Assembly: GCF_001413925.1 (NCBI RefSeq)
Contig: NZ_LBMJ01000001.1
Coordinates: forward strand, 868,001 to 932,000
DNA length: 64,000 nucleotides
Reading direction: 5' to 3'
Origin: Nonlabens sp. YIK11
GTDB taxonomy: Bacteria > Bacteroidota > Bacteroidia > Flavobacteriales > Flavobacteriaceae
Under the pieces are notes generated by a model. It saw only the letters and a program-made list of their open reading frames with translations, was not told the origin of the DNA and made no database searches. Made by a program: the position numbers and the translations under genes. Shown here piece by piece: positions 1 through 9,508 of this stretch; the stretch's first letter is position 1; each line of letters opens with the position of its first letter.

Positions 1-1896
1 ACCAGCAAACGTAAAACCGATAATGGGAATCAAATCAACATCAACATTGTTCCCAACCCATCACACTTAGAAACCGTAGGCGCTGTAGTAGAAGGTATTG
101 CACGAGCAAAACAAGACATGCACACGCCAGACGATTTTTCTAAAGTATTGCCTATTGTATTGCACGGTGATGCGGCGATCGCAGGGCAAGGCGTGGTTTA
201 TGAGGTGGTGCAAATGGCAAAACTGGATGCCTACAAAACCGCTGGTACCATTCACCTAGTGGTGAACAACCAGGTAGGTTTTACCACTAATTATCTAGAT
301 GCAAGATCCAGTACTTATTGTACCGACATTGCCAAAGTGACTTTGTCGCCTGTACTTCACGTTAATGCAGACGATGCAGAAGCTGTGGTACACGCCATGA
401 ACTTTGCATTTGAATATAGAATGCAGTTCCAGAGTGATGTATTTATCGACCTGTTGGGTTATAGAAAATACGGTCACAATGAAGGTGACGAGCCACGATT
501 CACGCAACCACAATTGTATAAGGCTATCAGCAAGCATGAAAATCCGCGAGATATTTATGCAGATAAATTGTTGAAAGCTGGAGTCATTGAGGAAAATACA
601 GTGGCAGATCTAGAGAAGGACTACAAAGACAAATTGGAGGATCAATTGATCACTTCCAGAAAACAAGAAAATACAGTGATCACGCCATTCATGCAGGATG
701 AATGGGAAGGTTATGAAACGGCAGATGAAGAAATGATGATGAAGGTCGTCAAGTCTGGCGTGAAGAAAAAGACCCTTGAAGAGATCACTAAAACTATATC
801 AACATTACCTAAGGATGAGAACTTCATCCGCAAGATCAAGAAGATTGTAGAATCCCGTCAGCAAATGTGGGATGAGGACAAATTGGATTGGGCCATGGGC
901 GAGCACCTAGCTTATGGTTCCTTGATGCTGGAAGGCTACAATGTAAGAATGAGCGGTCAGGACGTGGAACGTGGTACTTTTTCTCACCGTCATGCGGTAG
1001 TGAAATCCGAGAATCACGAGCACGAATTTATTCTGCACAATTTCTTGGATGCAGAAGGTAAGATGGAAATCTACAATTCACACCTTTCAGAATATGGAGT
1101 GGTAGGTTTTGAATACGGTTATGCCATGGCACAGCCAGAGACCTTGACCATTTGGGAAGCACAATTTGGTGATTTCTCAAACGGTGCACAAATCATGATT
1201 GACCAGTACATCAGTGCTGGCGAGGACAAATGGAAAAATCAAAACGGACTGGTATTGCTATTGCCACATGGTTATGAAGGCCAAGGTGCAGAGCATTCCA
1301 GTGCAAGAATGGAGCGTTATCTACAATTGTGTGCTAAAGACAATATGTGGATGGCAAACTGTACGACGCCAGCAAACATGTTTCACTTGTTGAGACGCCA
1401 GATGCTGGTCAACTACCGCAAGCCGTTGACCGTTTTTACGCCTAAATCATTGTTGAGAAGCCCACGTGCAGTGAGCTCTATTGACGAGTTTGTCAACGGT
1501 CATTTTCAAGAAGTGATCGATGTGGATGGTGACGCTTTCGCGAAAGCGGAAACCCTAGTATTCACCAGTGGTAAATTCTACTATGATCTATTGGAATATA
1601 GAGAAGAACACGACCGCAATGACGTTGTCCTTGTACGTGTGGAACAATTGTTCCCGCTACCGGTGGAGCAGATCAAGGAAGTGATCAAAAAATACGGATC
1701 CAAGGATGTCGTATGGGCGCAGGAAGAACCGCGCAACATGGGAGCTTATTCCCATTTAATGTTACACATGCCAGAAACCAGAACATGGCGCGTGTGCTCA
1801 AGAAACATGTATGCCGCACCAGCTAGTGGAAGCTCTACGAGATCCAAAGCGAGACAGGCACGAGTAATAGAAGACGTATTTAATACCAACAAATAG
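1..1896 (+). CDS. sucA: 2-oxoglutarate dehydrogenase E1 component (5' end outside window)
   Basis: Thiamine-diphosphate-dependent E1 subunit that decarboxylates 2-oxoglutarate in the TCA cycle and passes the succinyl group to the lipoyl domain of E2. The reading frame is open from base 1 and 631 residues are visible. E1 proteins of this family are about 900-950 residues, so roughly the first 300 are missing. Visible family features include the stretch [22 protein letters not shown], the [12 protein letters not shown] block, and the C-terminal transketolase-like part with [18 protein letters not shown] and [12 protein letters not shown]. The E2 gene starts 4 bases after the stop, which points to one transcript. 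A copy of the dispersed palindrome at 1533-1548 encodes AFAKA in the linker before the SGKFYYDL strand. Identification is firm. Confidence 0.97.
   Translation, partial: TSKRKTDNGNQININIVPNPSHLETVGAVVEGIARAKQDMHTPDDFSKVLPIVLHGDAAIAGQGVVYEVVQMAKLDAYKTAGTIHLVVNNQVGFTTNYLDARSSTYCTDIAKVTLSPVLHVNADDAEAVVHAMNFAFEYRMQFQSDVFIDLLGYRKYGHNEGDEPRFTQPQLYKAISKHENPRDIYADKLLKAGVIEENTVADLEKDYKDKLEDQLITSRKQENTVITPFMQDEWEGYETADEEMMMKVVKSGVKKKTLEEITKTISTLPKDENFIRKIKKIVESRQQMWDEDKLDWAMGEHLAYGSLMLEGYNVRMSGQDVERGTFSHRHAVVKSENHEHEFILHNFLDAEGKMEIYNSHLSEYGVVGFEYGYAMAQPETLTIWEAQFGDFSNGAQIMIDQYISAGEDKWKNQNGLVLLLPHGYEGQGAEHSSARMERYLQLCAKDNMWMANCTTPANMFHLLRRQMLVNYRKPLTVFTPKSLLRSPRAVSSIDEFVNGHFQEVIDVDGDAFAKAETLVFTSGKFYYDLLEYREEHDRNDVVLVRVEQLFPLPVEQIKEVIKKYGSKDVVWAQEEPRNMGAYSHLMLHMPETRTWRVCSRNMYAAPASGSSTRSKARQARVIEDVFNTNK
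1533..1548. repeat. Dispersed palindrome copy, coding
   Basis: Exact CGCTTTCGCGAAAGCG inside sucA, read in frame as D-AFAKA-E. The flanking bases do not match the 20-base full form. Confidence 0.9.
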
Positions 1897-1900
1897 CATT

Positions 1901-3229
1901 ATGGCTCTAGAAATGAAAGTGCCCTCACCGGGCGAGTCGATTACAGAAGTAGAAATAGCAGAATGGCTGGTTGCCGATGGTGACTGGGTTGAAAAAGATC
2001 AAGCCATTGCAGAGGTAGATAGCGACAAGGCCACACTGGAATTACCAGCAGAGGCCAGCGGTATCATCACTCTCAAAGCTGAAGAAGGAGACGCTGTTGC
2101 CGTAGGTGCTGTCGTCTGCCTTATCGATACTGAAGCAGAAAACCCTAACGCTGGCGGCTCATCAGACAAAAAGTCTGACGCAGATAGCAATGAAGAAGAT
2201 GCTAAAAAAGCACCATCGTCCATGGGTAAAGGTGATGAAGGTGGCGGCAAGGCTCCAGAAAAGGAGATCGCCAAAAAAGACGACAAAACTGCGGACAAAA
2301 AGAATTCTGAAAAGGCACCACAGCCTAATCAGGCCAAAGATACTTATGCGAGCGGTACACCTAGTCCTGCTGCAAGAAAGGTACTTGATGAGAAAGGAAT
2401 TGATGCCAATTCTGTGAGTGGTTCTGGTCGTGATGGCCGCATCACTAAAGACGATGCCGTAAAAGCAGAAGGAAAAGCATCCATGGGAACTCCAGGAAAT
2501 GGATCACGTGGCGAGTCACGTTCCAAGCTTTCTATGTTACGTAGAAAAGTCGCAGAACGTCTGGTAAGTGCCAAGAATGAGACAGCAATGCTCACCACTT
2601 TTAACGAGGCAGACATGCACGCGATTTTTGCATTGCGTACAGAATATAAAGACGCCTTCAAAGCTAAGCATGGCGTTTCTCTAGGGTTTATGTCCTTCTT
2701 CACAAAAGCAGTGGTAAGAGCATTAGACATGTATCCAGCAGTTAATTCTATGATCGACGGTAAGGAAATGGTGTCTTATGACTTTAAGGACATTTCCATT
2801 GCTGTATCAGGACCTAAAGGATTGATGGTACCAGTAATTAGAAATGCAGAGAATCTATCTTTTAGAGGTGTAGAACAAGAAGTAAAACGCCTTGCACTAC
2901 GAGCTCGTGACGGTGAGATCACCGTGGACGAAATGACTGGTGGTACGTTTACCATCACAAATGGTGGAGTTTTTGGTAGTATGATGAGTACACCTATTAT
3001 CAATCCGCCACAAAGTGCGATCCTAGGTATGCATAACATCATCGAGCGACCAGTGGTTATTGGTGGTGATATTGTTGCAAGACCTATGATGTACTTAGCC
3101 GTTTCTTACGACCACAGAATCATCGACGGTAAGGAATCTGTCGGCTTCTTGGTAGCCATCAAAGAAGCACTAGAAAACCCAATCGAGCTGTTGATGGATA
3201 ATGATGTTAAGAAGGCTTTGGAGCTGTAA
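1901..3229 (+). CDS. sucB: 2-oxoglutarate dehydrogenase E2 (dihydrolipoyl succinyltransferase)
   Basis: E2 core of the 2-oxoglutarate dehydrogenase complex; it moves the succinyl group from lipoamide to CoA. Domains in order: an N-terminal lipoyl domain (residues 1-77) with the lipoylated lysine in [10 protein letters not shown] at about K42; a long Lys/Glu/Ala-rich linker (about 80-145); a peripheral subunit-binding domain ([15 protein letters not shown] and [11 protein letters not shown], about 150-190); and the acyltransferase domain, ending with SYDHRIIDG, which carries the catalytic His (about H405) and Asp (about D409). The length of 442 residues is slightly above the usual size, owing to the linker. 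It starts 4 bases after sucA. E3 is not in the window. Confidence 0.96.
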   Translation: MALEMKVPSPGESITEVEIAEWLVADGDWVEKDQAIAEVDSDKATLELPAEASGIITLKAEEGDAVAVGAVVCLIDTEAENPNAGGSSDKKSDADSNEEDAKKAPSSMGKGDEGGGKAPEKEIAKKDDKTADKKNSEKAPQPNQAKDTYASGTPSPAARKVLDEKGIDANSVSGSGRDGRITKDDAVKAEGKASMGTPGNGSRGESRSKLSMLRRKVAERLVSAKNETAMLTTFNEADMHAIFALRTEYKDAFKAKHGVSLGFMSFFTKAVVRALDMYPAVNSMIDGKEMVSYDFKDISIAVSGPKGLMVPVIRNAENLSFRGVEQEVKRLALRARDGEITVDEMTGGTFTITNGGVFGSMMSTPIINPPQSAILGMHNIIERPVVIGGDIVARPMMYLAVSYDHRIIDGKESVGFLVAIKEALENPIELLMDNDVKKALEL

Positions 3230-3246
3230 TTAGTAGTTACGATGTT

Positions 3247-3268
3247 AGTTCGAGCGAAGTCGAGAACT
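3247..3268. repeat. Short intergenic inverted repeat
   Basis: Imperfect inverted repeat AGTTC-GAGCGAAGTCGA-GAACT in the sucB downstream spacer. Similar TCGAGCGA / TCGAG words recur in the 13.0-13.15 kb spacer, so it may belong to a dispersed intergenic family. Confidence 0.5.
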
Positions 3269-3292
3269 ACACTGTTTTGAAAAATTAAAATA

Positions 3293-3321
3293 AAAGCGAT
3301 CTCAAATGAGGTCGTTTTTTT
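3293..3321 (+). terminator. Rho-independent terminator after sucAB
   Basis: Stem AGCGATCTC / GAGGTCGTT with loop AAAT, followed by a run of seven T. It lies about 65 bases after the sucB stop and ends the sucAB transcript. Confidence 0.75.
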
Positions 3322-3329
3322 ATTTTACT

Positions 3330-3364
3330 GCTTTCGCGCCTGCCTGTTGTCAGACGAGAAAGCG
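3330..3364. repeat. Enlarged, degenerate form of the dispersed palindrome
   Basis: GCTTTCGCGCCTGCCTG on the left and CAGACGAGAAAGCG on the right, separated by TTGT. It has the same outer arms as the short palindrome, with a CTGCCTG-type insert at the centre, and matches the perfect form at 13166-13207 with several differences. It lies between the sucAB terminator and the next gene. Confidence 0.7.
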
Positions 3365-3437
3365 AAATAATTCAGACGCTGAGGTCATTCTGATGGAATG
3401 GCGCAGTATCTTTTGCCATTCAAAACAATCCAAATAC

Positions 3438-4424
3438 ATGAGATACCTATTATTCATCTTGCCAGTATTATTTTTCTCTTGCAAAAATGATAATCAGTCT
3501 GAAAAGCAACCAGAAACGCCACAATCAGAAAACGAAGTAAAAACCGATCAAGCCGAATTGGCTTATCAATACAAAGCTCAACTAGGTGAAGGCGCCTTAT
3601 GGGATGCAGCAACGCAGAGGCTTTATTGGATCGATATTTTTGGAAAGGAACTGCATGTTTTTGATCCAGTAACGAATACAGACAAAACCTATGATACAGG
3701 ATCGGTGGTAGGAACGGTAGTTTCCGTAAATGATGAGAAAGTGATGGTCGCTTTGGTAGAGGGAATTTTTTCCATTGACTTGACTACTGGAGCTGTTGAG
3801 TTGTTTTCAGACACCACAGACACGGAAGTTCCGGGTCGATTTAATGACGGCAAAGTAGATCCTAATGGGAATTTCTGGGTAGGATCTATGCCGTGGGATC
3901 AAGAAGCTAGAACGGGTAAGCTGTACAAAATTGATGGTGAAGGAAACGCAACCGTGATGCTCACCGGTATAGGTATATCTAACGGTATTGTATGGACAAA
4001 GGATAAATCGACCATGTATTATATAGACACCAAGCTCAATAACGTGCGAGCTTTTGATTATGATGTCGCTACCAGTACCATAAGTAACGAGCGTGTCGTT
4101 GTTGAAGTTCCGGAAGAATTGGGAAATCCAGACGGTATGGCGATTGATGAAAATGACCAGCTCTGGATTGGATTATGGGACGGCGGTATCGTTGCCCACT
4201 ATGACCCTAAAAGCGGCGAACTTTTATCTAAAATTGAAGTTCCAGCACATAATGTGACTTCTTGCGCTTTTGGCGGTGAGAATCTGGACGAGCTTTACAT
4301 CACAACCGCAACCCAAGATATGACAGATGAAGAGATTGAAAAATATCCTCTGGCAGGTTCTGTTTTTGTAGTGAAACCTGGTGTACAAGGAGTAAAAACT
4401 GCTGTTTTCGGCAAAAGCAATTAA
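3438..4424 (+). CDS. SMP-30/gluconolactonase-like lipoprotein
   Basis: Six-bladed beta-propeller of the SMP-30/gluconolactonase/LRE family, 328 residues with the start chosen here. This ATG gives MRYLLFILPVLFFSCKND, a type II signal with the lipobox cysteine at residue 15. The frame is open further upstream to 3306, but that stretch reads through the degenerate palindrome and has no signal-peptide character, so I reject it. Likely metal ligands are the Glu in LGEGALWD, the Asn in RFNDGK, the Asn in GISNGIVW and the Asp in NPDGMAID, all in the expected order. Probably a periplasm-facing or surface lipoprotein that hydrolyses a sugar lactone. The true substrate cannot be told from sequence. It stands alone and converges on fabD. 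Confidence 0.85.
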   Translation: MRYLLFILPVLFFSCKNDNQSEKQPETPQSENEVKTDQAELAYQYKAQLGEGALWDAATQRLYWIDIFGKELHVFDPVTNTDKTYDTGSVVGTVVSVNDEKVMVALVEGIFSIDLTTGAVELFSDTTDTEVPGRFNDGKVDPNGNFWVGSMPWDQEARTGKLYKIDGEGNATVMLTGIGISNGIVWTKDKSTMYYIDTKLNNVRAFDYDVATSTISNERVVVEVPEELGNPDGMAIDENDQLWIGLWDGGIVAHYDPKSGELLSKIEVPAHNVTSCAFGGENLDELYITTATQDMTDEEIEKYPLAGSVFVVKPGVQGVKTAVFGKSN

Positions 4425-4439
4425 CACAATAAACTAACA

Positions 4440-4478
4440 AAGCCATCGAGAAAAACAGTAGGTTTTTCAAGATGGCTT
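4440..4478. terminator. Hairpin between convergent genes
   Basis: AAGCCATC pairs with GATGGCTT and, inside, GAAAAAC-type bases pair with GTTTTTC around loop AGTA, giving a long stem between the SMP-30-like gene and fabD. There is no good T-run on the plus strand, so termination is inferred from position and stem strength. Confidence 0.5.
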
Positions 4479-4502
4479 GATGTTGTAGGTTTTCAGATAA
4501 GA

Positions 4503-5396
4503 CTAAATCCTATCTGCAATAGAAGCTTGACTCACTGGAATGTTCCGATCTATTTTTCCAATCATACCTTGTAATGCCTTTCCTGGACCAACCTCGATAA
4601 ATTCGGTAGCACCATCTTTGATCATTTCTTGAATAGACTGCGTCCATTTTACGGGAGCTGTTAGCTGGTAGATTAAATTAGTTACTATATCGTCTGTTGC
4701 TGTGGTAGCTAGATTCGTCACATTCTGATAGACGGGACATTTAGGTTTCTCAAATTCTGTTGCGTCAATAGCCTTAGCAAGGCGTTCTCTGGCTGGTTCC
4801 ATTAATGGAGAATGAAACGCACCACCAACAGGTAAGACCAATGCTCTCTTGGCGCCTTTTTCCTTGAGTTTTTCGCAAGCCGCCTCAACGGCAGGAATTT
4901 CTCCAGAAATCACCAACTGGCCTGGACAATTATAATTGGCCGCAACCACAACTCCACGAGTATCACTACAGACACGTTCGATAATGTCGTCCTGTAAACC
5001 TAAAATGGCAGCCATGGTACTGGCCTGCATCTCACAGGCATCTTGCATGGCAAGAGCGCGCTCGCTTACAATGCGTAATCCATCTTCAAAACTTAATGCT
5101 CCAACGGCAGTCAAAGCACTTAGTTCGCCTAGACTGTGACCTGCGACCATATCTGGAGCAAAATCATCACCCAGTACTTTGGCAAGAATAACCGAATGTA
5201 AAAAAACCGCAGGTTGCGTCACCTTGGTTTCTTTAAGCTCTTCGGCAGTGCCTTCAAACATGATTTTAGAAATATCAAAACCCAAAATCTCATTGGCTTT
5301 ATGAAATAGATCACGAGCCACCTCAAAGTGGTCATATAAGTCTTTTCCCATTCCCGTAAACTGGGCTCCTTGACCTGGAAATACGTATGCTTTCAT
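4503..5396 (-). CDS. fabD: Malonyl-CoA:ACP transacylase
   Basis: Transfers malonyl from CoA to acyl carrier protein, the entry step of type II fatty acid synthesis in the cytoplasm. The 297 residues match the usual length. Visible motifs: PGQGAQFTGMG at the N-terminus, the nucleophile serine in GHSLGE (S88), and the catalytic histidine in GGAFHSPLM (H195), followed by QNVTN and the C-terminal EVGPGKALQGM. The start ATG at 5396 gives MKAYVFPGQG, the standard N-terminus. It is monocistronic here, with the DHFR gene upstream on the same strand about 120 bases away. Confidence 0.97.
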   Translation of the reverse strand: MKAYVFPGQGAQFTGMGKDLYDHFEVARDLFHKANEILGFDISKIMFEGTAEELKETKVTQPAVFLHSVILAKVLGDDFAPDMVAGHSLGELSALTAVGALSFEDGLRIVSERALAMQDACEMQASTMAAILGLQDDIIERVCSDTRGVVVAANYNCPGQLVISGEIPAVEAACEKLKEKGAKRALVLPVGGAFHSPLMEPARERLAKAIDATEFEKPKCPVYQNVTNLATTATDDIVTNLIYQLTAPVKWTQSIQEMIKDGATEFIEVGPGKALQGMIGKIDRNIPVSQASIADRI

Positions 5397-5413
5397 ATAT
5401 TACTTTCTTAATT

Positions 5414-5421
5414 CAAATTTA
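5414..5421 (-). promoter_or_regulatory. Possible -7 promoter element of fabD
   Basis: TAAATTTG on the minus strand fits the Bacteroidota -7 consensus TANNTTTG, 18 bases before the fabD start. I see no TTG at the standard spacing upstream. Confidence 0.4.
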
Positions 5422-5516
5422 AGGGATTATTTGGAGTTTAGCTTTAGCTGTCTGTTCTAGGAAGACTCACTTTAAATAACGAAATCTTCAATGTTGTAAT
5501 GCAAACAACCTAAGAA

Positions 5517-6425
5517 CTAACGAAGCTCCCAAGTCTCATAATCAAAAGAATACTTGTGGCGCTCATCCGTGCCGTGAGAAGTGCTGTTTACCAGTTTCCA
5601 TTTGGATTTGTCGATGCGTGGAAAATAGGCATCAGCATCAAAGGTTCCGTGTACTCTTGTGAGCTCAATTTTATTGGCATATGACATACCTAGCGAGTAG
5701 ATCTCGCCGCCACCTATAATAAAAGGATTAGCGTCATTACCTACAGCAGCTAGTGCCGTGTCCATATCGTGAACGATGATGGCATGATCACTGGTATAAT
5801 TTTTATCACGTGTAATCACGATATGAGTACGATTGGGTAATGGCTTGTCAAAGCTGTCAAAGGTTTTGCGACCCATGATGATATGGTGACCTGTGGTCAA
5901 AGCCTTGAATCTCTTGAAATCATCTGGTAAATGCCATACCATCTCGCCATTTTTACCTAGCTCATTATTTTCTCCAGCGGCTGCGATCATGGTGATTGTT
6001 TTGCTTTTGGGAAGTGGAGCCATGGGATTATCCAGTTTCACCTCTGGCAACGGGTGATTTTTGTCCACCTTGGATTGGAGCTTTTGGATCTTGTCCACTT
6101 GCTTTTGAACCAGTCTCTCGTACTGTCGCTTTTCCCATTCTGGACCAAGAATTCTTTTAGTAATGAAAACATTAAAGGCGTGATAGGCAAGAAGTAGAAA
6201 CCAGACCATGATGACCCAGATCCACCAGTCAATACCCAAAAACTGCGGTATTTCTTCCTGGATCAACACCTGGCTCGCAATGATCAAACCTACTGATCCT
6301 ATCAGGAAAACCACAAAATGCGTGAATAATCTACGTTTTTGCTTGATGCGCAATCTCGCATTCTCAATCATCTCTTTTTGATCGGGATCGATTGCCGTAC
6401 GTTCTCTTTTCTTACTACCTAACAT
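5517..6425 (-). CDS. folA: Dihydrofolate reductase with N-terminal two-helix membrane domain
   Basis: Two parts. Residues 1-about 115 form a 2TM-type domain: a basic helix (RLRIKQKRRLF), two hydrophobic segments at about 36-56 and 66-90, and a charged stretch with RILGPEWEKRQYERLV. Residues about 140-302 form a complete dihydrofolate reductase: ITMIAAAGENNELGKNG, the substrate-binding VWHLPDDFKRFKALT, MGRKTFDSF, and FIIGGGEIY with the NADPH-binding glycines. The enzyme reduces dihydrofolate to tetrahydrofolate with NADPH. Bacterial DHFR is normally a soluble protein of about 160 residues; this one is 302 and probably held at the inner membrane with the enzyme in the cytoplasm. The start ATG at 6425 is the only one that keeps the basic N-terminal helix intact. 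No thymidylate synthase gene is adjacent. Confidence 0.93.
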   Translation of the reverse strand: MLGSKKRERTAIDPDQKEMIENARLRIKQKRRLFTHFVVFLIGSVGLIIASQVLIQEEIPQFLGIDWWIWVIMVWFLLLAYHAFNVFITKRILGPEWEKRQYERLVQKQVDKIQKLQSKVDKNHPLPEVKLDNPMAPLPKSKTITMIAAAGENNELGKNGEMVWHLPDDFKRFKALTTGHHIIMGRKTFDSFDKPLPNRTHIVITRDKNYTSDHAIIVHDMDTALAAVGNDANPFIIGGGEIYSLGMSYANKIELTRVHGTFDADAYFPRIDKSKWKLVNSTSHGTDERHKYSFDYETWELR

Positions 6426-6441
6426 TGGATTACATTTATAT

Positions 6442-6449
6442 CAAATTTA
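6442..6449 (-). promoter_or_regulatory. Possible -7 promoter element of the DHFR gene
   Basis: TAAATTTG on the minus strand, 17 bases before the start codon, fits TANNTTTG. No matching TTG upstream. Confidence 0.35.
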
Positions 6450-6479
6450 CGTGTTACACGCCATTCACTTTCTTAACCT

Positions 6480-7556
6480 ATGTATAATTTAAGAACGCAC
6501 TATCCTGCGCTACAGGATTACACCTATCTCAACACCGCAGCCCATGGATTGATTAGTACCGTTGTGTCAGATTATAAGGCTTCTCTTAATCATGAGCTAC
6601 TTCATCATCCAGCTCATTTTGCTGAGCGGCGTACGCCATTTATGAATGAAGTGCGCAACAGTCTTTCCAGCTATCTTGATGCACATTACCATCTCACGGC
6701 TCTAGTACCTAATTTTTCACTCGCGTTCAATGCATTGCTGGAAGGTATACCAGCCTCGAAGAAATTTTTACTGGTCAAAGGCGATTACCCATCCGTCAAC
6801 TGGCCGGTAGAGGCTCGTAAATTTCAATGCTGTTATGCAGACCTCAATACCACTTTAGAAGAAAATATATGGCAAGCCTGTGAGCAGCACCAGCCGGATT
6901 TCTTGGCATTGTCCGTAGTCCAATATATTTCTGGTATTAGGATAAGCTTGAAGTTTTTGAAGGATTTAAAAGTCCAATTTCCAGACTTGATCATTATCGC
7001 AGATGGAACCCAATTTATAGGTGTGGAAGAATTTCGCTTTCGCGAAAGCGGAATAGACATACTCGCCGCATCCTGTTATAAATGGCTCAACGCTGGCGAC
7101 GGTAATGCTTTTATCACCTTCAAAGAAGATGTGGTGGAACAGATCAAACCAAAATTCACTGGGTTCAATAGCGTGCAGGATTTCAAGAACGACCGCGGCA
7201 GTTTTATGGGGCATTTTGAGCCTGGACATCAGGACATGATGGCCTTCGGTGGTTTACAAAAAGCTGTTGAGTTTTGCGATGAATACGGTATGCAGCACAT
7301 TGAAAAACAAATAAAAACCCTTACTGATGCCGCGATGAAAGCCTTTACACAACGTAATCTTTTAAAGCCTGAAGTAACGGCACGCGATCGACACTCTTCT
7401 ATTTTTAATATTACCGGTGATGAGGTCCTGCAGGAACGTCTAAGTGATCAAAACATCATTGTATCACAGCGTGGCGATGGCTTGCGCGTGAGCTTTTCCT
7501 ACTACAACACGATGGATGACCTGCATCGCTTGTTGGATGTGATCGACAGCAATTAA
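6480..7556 (+). CDS. Aminotransferase class V family protein (PLP enzyme)
   Basis: Fold-type I pyridoxal-phosphate enzyme, 358 residues, related to cysteine desulfurase/kynureninase-like class V aminotransferases. Seen: YLNTAAHGL at the N-terminus, the cofactor-binding aspartate in IIIADGTQFIG, and the probable PLP lysine in ASCYKWLNAGDGNAF. The substrate is not predictable. The active-site block lacks the extra SufE/IscU-type context, so cysteine desulfurase is not claimed. A palindrome copy at 7035-7050 encodes FRFRES between the PLP aspartate and the PLP lysine. The gene is divergent from the DHFR gene, with a 54-base spacer. Confidence 0.85.
   Translation: MYNLRTHYPALQDYTYLNTAAHGLISTVVSDYKASLNHELLHHPAHFAERRTPFMNEVRNSLSSYLDAHYHLTALVPNFSLAFNALLEGIPASKKFLLVKGDYPSVNWPVEARKFQCCYADLNTTLEENIWQACEQHQPDFLALSVVQYISGIRISLKFLKDLKVQFPDLIIIADGTQFIGVEEFRFRESGIDILAASCYKWLNAGDGNAFITFKEDVVEQIKPKFTGFNSVQDFKNDRGSFMGHFEPGHQDMMAFGGLQKAVEFCDEYGMQHIEKQIKTLTDAAMKAFTQRNLLKPEVTARDRHSSIFNITGDEVLQERLSDQNIIVSQRGDGLRVSFSYYNTMDDLHRLLDVIDSN
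7035..7050. repeat. Dispersed palindrome copy, coding
   Basis: Exact CGCTTTCGCGAAAGCG inside the class V aminotransferase gene, read as RFRES. The left flank TT also matches the full form. Confidence 0.9.
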
Positions 7557-7702
7557 CGTTACTACAGTCGTCAACTTAAAATTGGAGATTGATTTAAGTC
7601 ACCTATTTGTCAAGACGAATCTTAAAGAATACGCTTTTATTACGACTGTAATATCATATCTCAAACTTTGAAGGGTGTTGTGGTCATGTATAGTCGGTTT
7701 CT

Positions 7703-7733
7703 TTGAAAATGGTTAGGCTAAGCTCTAAGTTTG
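7703..7733 (+). promoter_or_regulatory. Promoter of the GH16 gene
   Basis: TTG (7703-7705), 20-base spacer, TAAGTTTG (7726-7733): the Bacteroidota -33/-7 pattern. It overlaps an upstream TTG codon at 7731, so the real start must be the later ATG at 7749. Confidence 0.6.
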
Positions 7734-7748
7734 ATAAAATTGTATTCC

Positions 7749-9299
7749 ATGTTTGTTTATAGAAGTTTTCTCCTTGCCGTATTACTGGTTTTTTCATCTG
7801 CTCAGGCGCAGCAAATGCCAGTTGATTTTTCAGAATCGCTAGAGGTTTTTGAAGGATTTGGCGGCTCTTCATTTTCAGCATCTACAGACCCCAACGACTC
7901 GGCTAATCAAGTTGGACGATTTTTAAACAATGGTAGAGATCAATCACAAGGATTTTTCCTGGATCTGGAGCGTGTTGTGGATCTTGATTTTAGAGATTTC
8001 ATAACTATGGATTTTTACGCAACAGATAATGCTTCACATAACGTACTCCTCAAATTAGAAAGAGGTAGCGAACAAGACGTTGAGGTAAGTGCTGTGATTC
8101 CCGGAAATTCTCAGGATACCTGGCAAAACTTGACCTTTGATTATTCTGCCGTTCAAAATAAAGGAAGCTATTCACGCATTACAATTTTCATAGATAATGG
8201 TGCTCTGATTGAAGGAACCTATTTAATTGACAACATTGACGATGGCTCTGAGGCTGTGGACAACAATGTTATTGATGAAGAATACGATGTACTGGTATGG
8301 TCAGACGAGTTTGACTCGCCGAATGGTGCTAAGCAACCCATCAATAGCGAAAACTGGTTTCATCAAACACAGCTTCCCGCAGGTGGCAACTGGTACAATG
8401 GAGAGATCCAACATTATACAGACCGTATCGATAACTCTTATGTAGAAAACGGATTTCTTCATATTGTCGCAAAGCGTGAGCGCTTCACAGATCAAAACGT
8501 GACAAAGGATTTTACCTCTGCCAGGCTCAACTCAAAATTTGCATTCACCTATGGTAGAGTAGACGTACGTGCTAGATTACCACTGGGCGAAGGTACCTGG
8601 CCGGCCATTTGGACACTTGGTAAAGACGTGAATGAGGATGGTGGTTATTGGGATGATGAATTTGGTACGGCGAACTGGCCTGCAAGCGGCGAGATTGATA
8701 TTATGGAACACGGTTTGGGTCAAAGAAATGAGACCTCAAGTGCATTGCACTCGCCATGTGATGGATGTTTTGGAGCGACTCGCAACTATAGATCCCAATT
8801 TGTTAGCGATGTGACCGACAACTGGCATATCTACTCTGTGAACTGGTCGCCTAACCAGATTACGTTCCTGGTTGATAATGAGCCTTTCTACACCTACAAT
8901 CCAGAAGTAAAGGACGATCGCACTTGGCCATTTGCCAAGGATCATTACCTTCTATTAAACGTAGCATTAGGTGGTATTTCTGGAAACGTAGAGCCTGGTT
9001 TTACACAAAGTCCCATGATCATTGATTATGTCAAAGTGTATCAAAATCAAACCTTGGGAATAGGCGAGGTCAAAGAAACGGACTTTCAATTGTTTCCCAA
9101 TCCGGCGACAGACCTGGTGACAATTCAATCGCAGCAAACTATCGATAGCGTACAGTTATATAGCATGCTGGGTACCGAGATTCCCGTTAATTTGAATTCG
9201 GCGAACAGCTTTGCAGTTGAAAACGTTGCCAGTGGCATGTATTTGGTAAAAGTAACTGCTGGGAATACTACAACTACCAAACGACTGCTCATCCAGTAG
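7749..9299 (+). CDS. Secreted glycoside hydrolase family 16 (laminarinase-like) with type IX sorting domain
   Basis: A 516-residue exported beta-glucanase. Signal peptide MFVYRSFLLAVLLVFSSAQAQ, then a carbohydrate-binding-like beta-sandwich region (about 25-170), then the GH16 catalytic domain (about 178-430) starting at VWSDEFD. The catalytic signature GEIDIME is present with nucleophile E315 and acid/base E320, preceded by WPASG. The C-terminus has a linker and a type A T9SS sorting domain (FQLFPNPATDLVTIQS to KRLLIQ). By family it probably cuts beta-1,3 or mixed-linked glucans such as laminarin outside the cell. The SprA translocon of the same secretion system is encoded at 47.9 kb. The start at 7749 is preferred because the promoter -7 box covers the alternative TTG at 7731. 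Confidence 0.93.
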   Translation: MFVYRSFLLAVLLVFSSAQAQQMPVDFSESLEVFEGFGGSSFSASTDPNDSANQVGRFLNNGRDQSQGFFLDLERVVDLDFRDFITMDFYATDNASHNVLLKLERGSEQDVEVSAVIPGNSQDTWQNLTFDYSAVQNKGSYSRITIFIDNGALIEGTYLIDNIDDGSEAVDNNVIDEEYDVLVWSDEFDSPNGAKQPINSENWFHQTQLPAGGNWYNGEIQHYTDRIDNSYVENGFLHIVAKRERFTDQNVTKDFTSARLNSKFAFTYGRVDVRARLPLGEGTWPAIWTLGKDVNEDGGYWDDEFGTANWPASGEIDIMEHGLGQRNETSSALHSPCDGCFGATRNYRSQFVSDVTDNWHIYSVNWSPNQITFLVDNEPFYTYNPEVKDDRTWPFAKDHYLLLNVALGGISGNVEPGFTQSPMIIDYVKVYQNQTLGIGEVKETDFQLFPNPATDLVTIQSQQTIDSVQLYSMLGTEIPVNLNSANSFAVENVASGMYLVKVTAGNTTTTKRLLIQ

Positions 9300-9313
9300 A
9301 GGATGGTTGATGA

Positions 9314-9355
9314 TTTCGCTTTCCTGTCTGCCGACAGGCAGGCGCGATAGTGAAA
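9314..9355. repeat. Enlarged, degenerate form of the dispersed palindrome
   Basis: TTTCGCTTTC, then CTGTCTGCC-GACAGGCAG, then GCGATAGTGAAA. It is the same composite as 13166-13207 with changes, starts 15 bases after the GH16 stop, and could fold into a long hairpin that protects or ends that transcript. Confidence 0.7.
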
Positions 9356-9508
9356 TTTCAAGACAAATGTCCATTCAATCGATCTGTTTTTCTTTAACGA
9401 TTTGTTCTGTTAAATACTGTGAATCAAGGTTAAACGTGGTTAAAGCTTAATTGCTATATCCAGCTTATCTATAATTTTAAGGTACTTAAATAGTTAAACA
9501 GACAGATT

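Noticed and set aside
3306..3437. Extended N-terminus of the SMP-30-like lipoprotein
   Set aside because: It would begin in the sucAB terminator and read through the degenerate palindrome; the ATG at 3438 gives a clean lipoprotein signal.
7574..7599. Inverted repeat ACTTAAA / TTTAAGT after the aminotransferase as a terminator
   Set aside because: AT-only 7-base arms, 12-base loop and no T-run; too weak to call.
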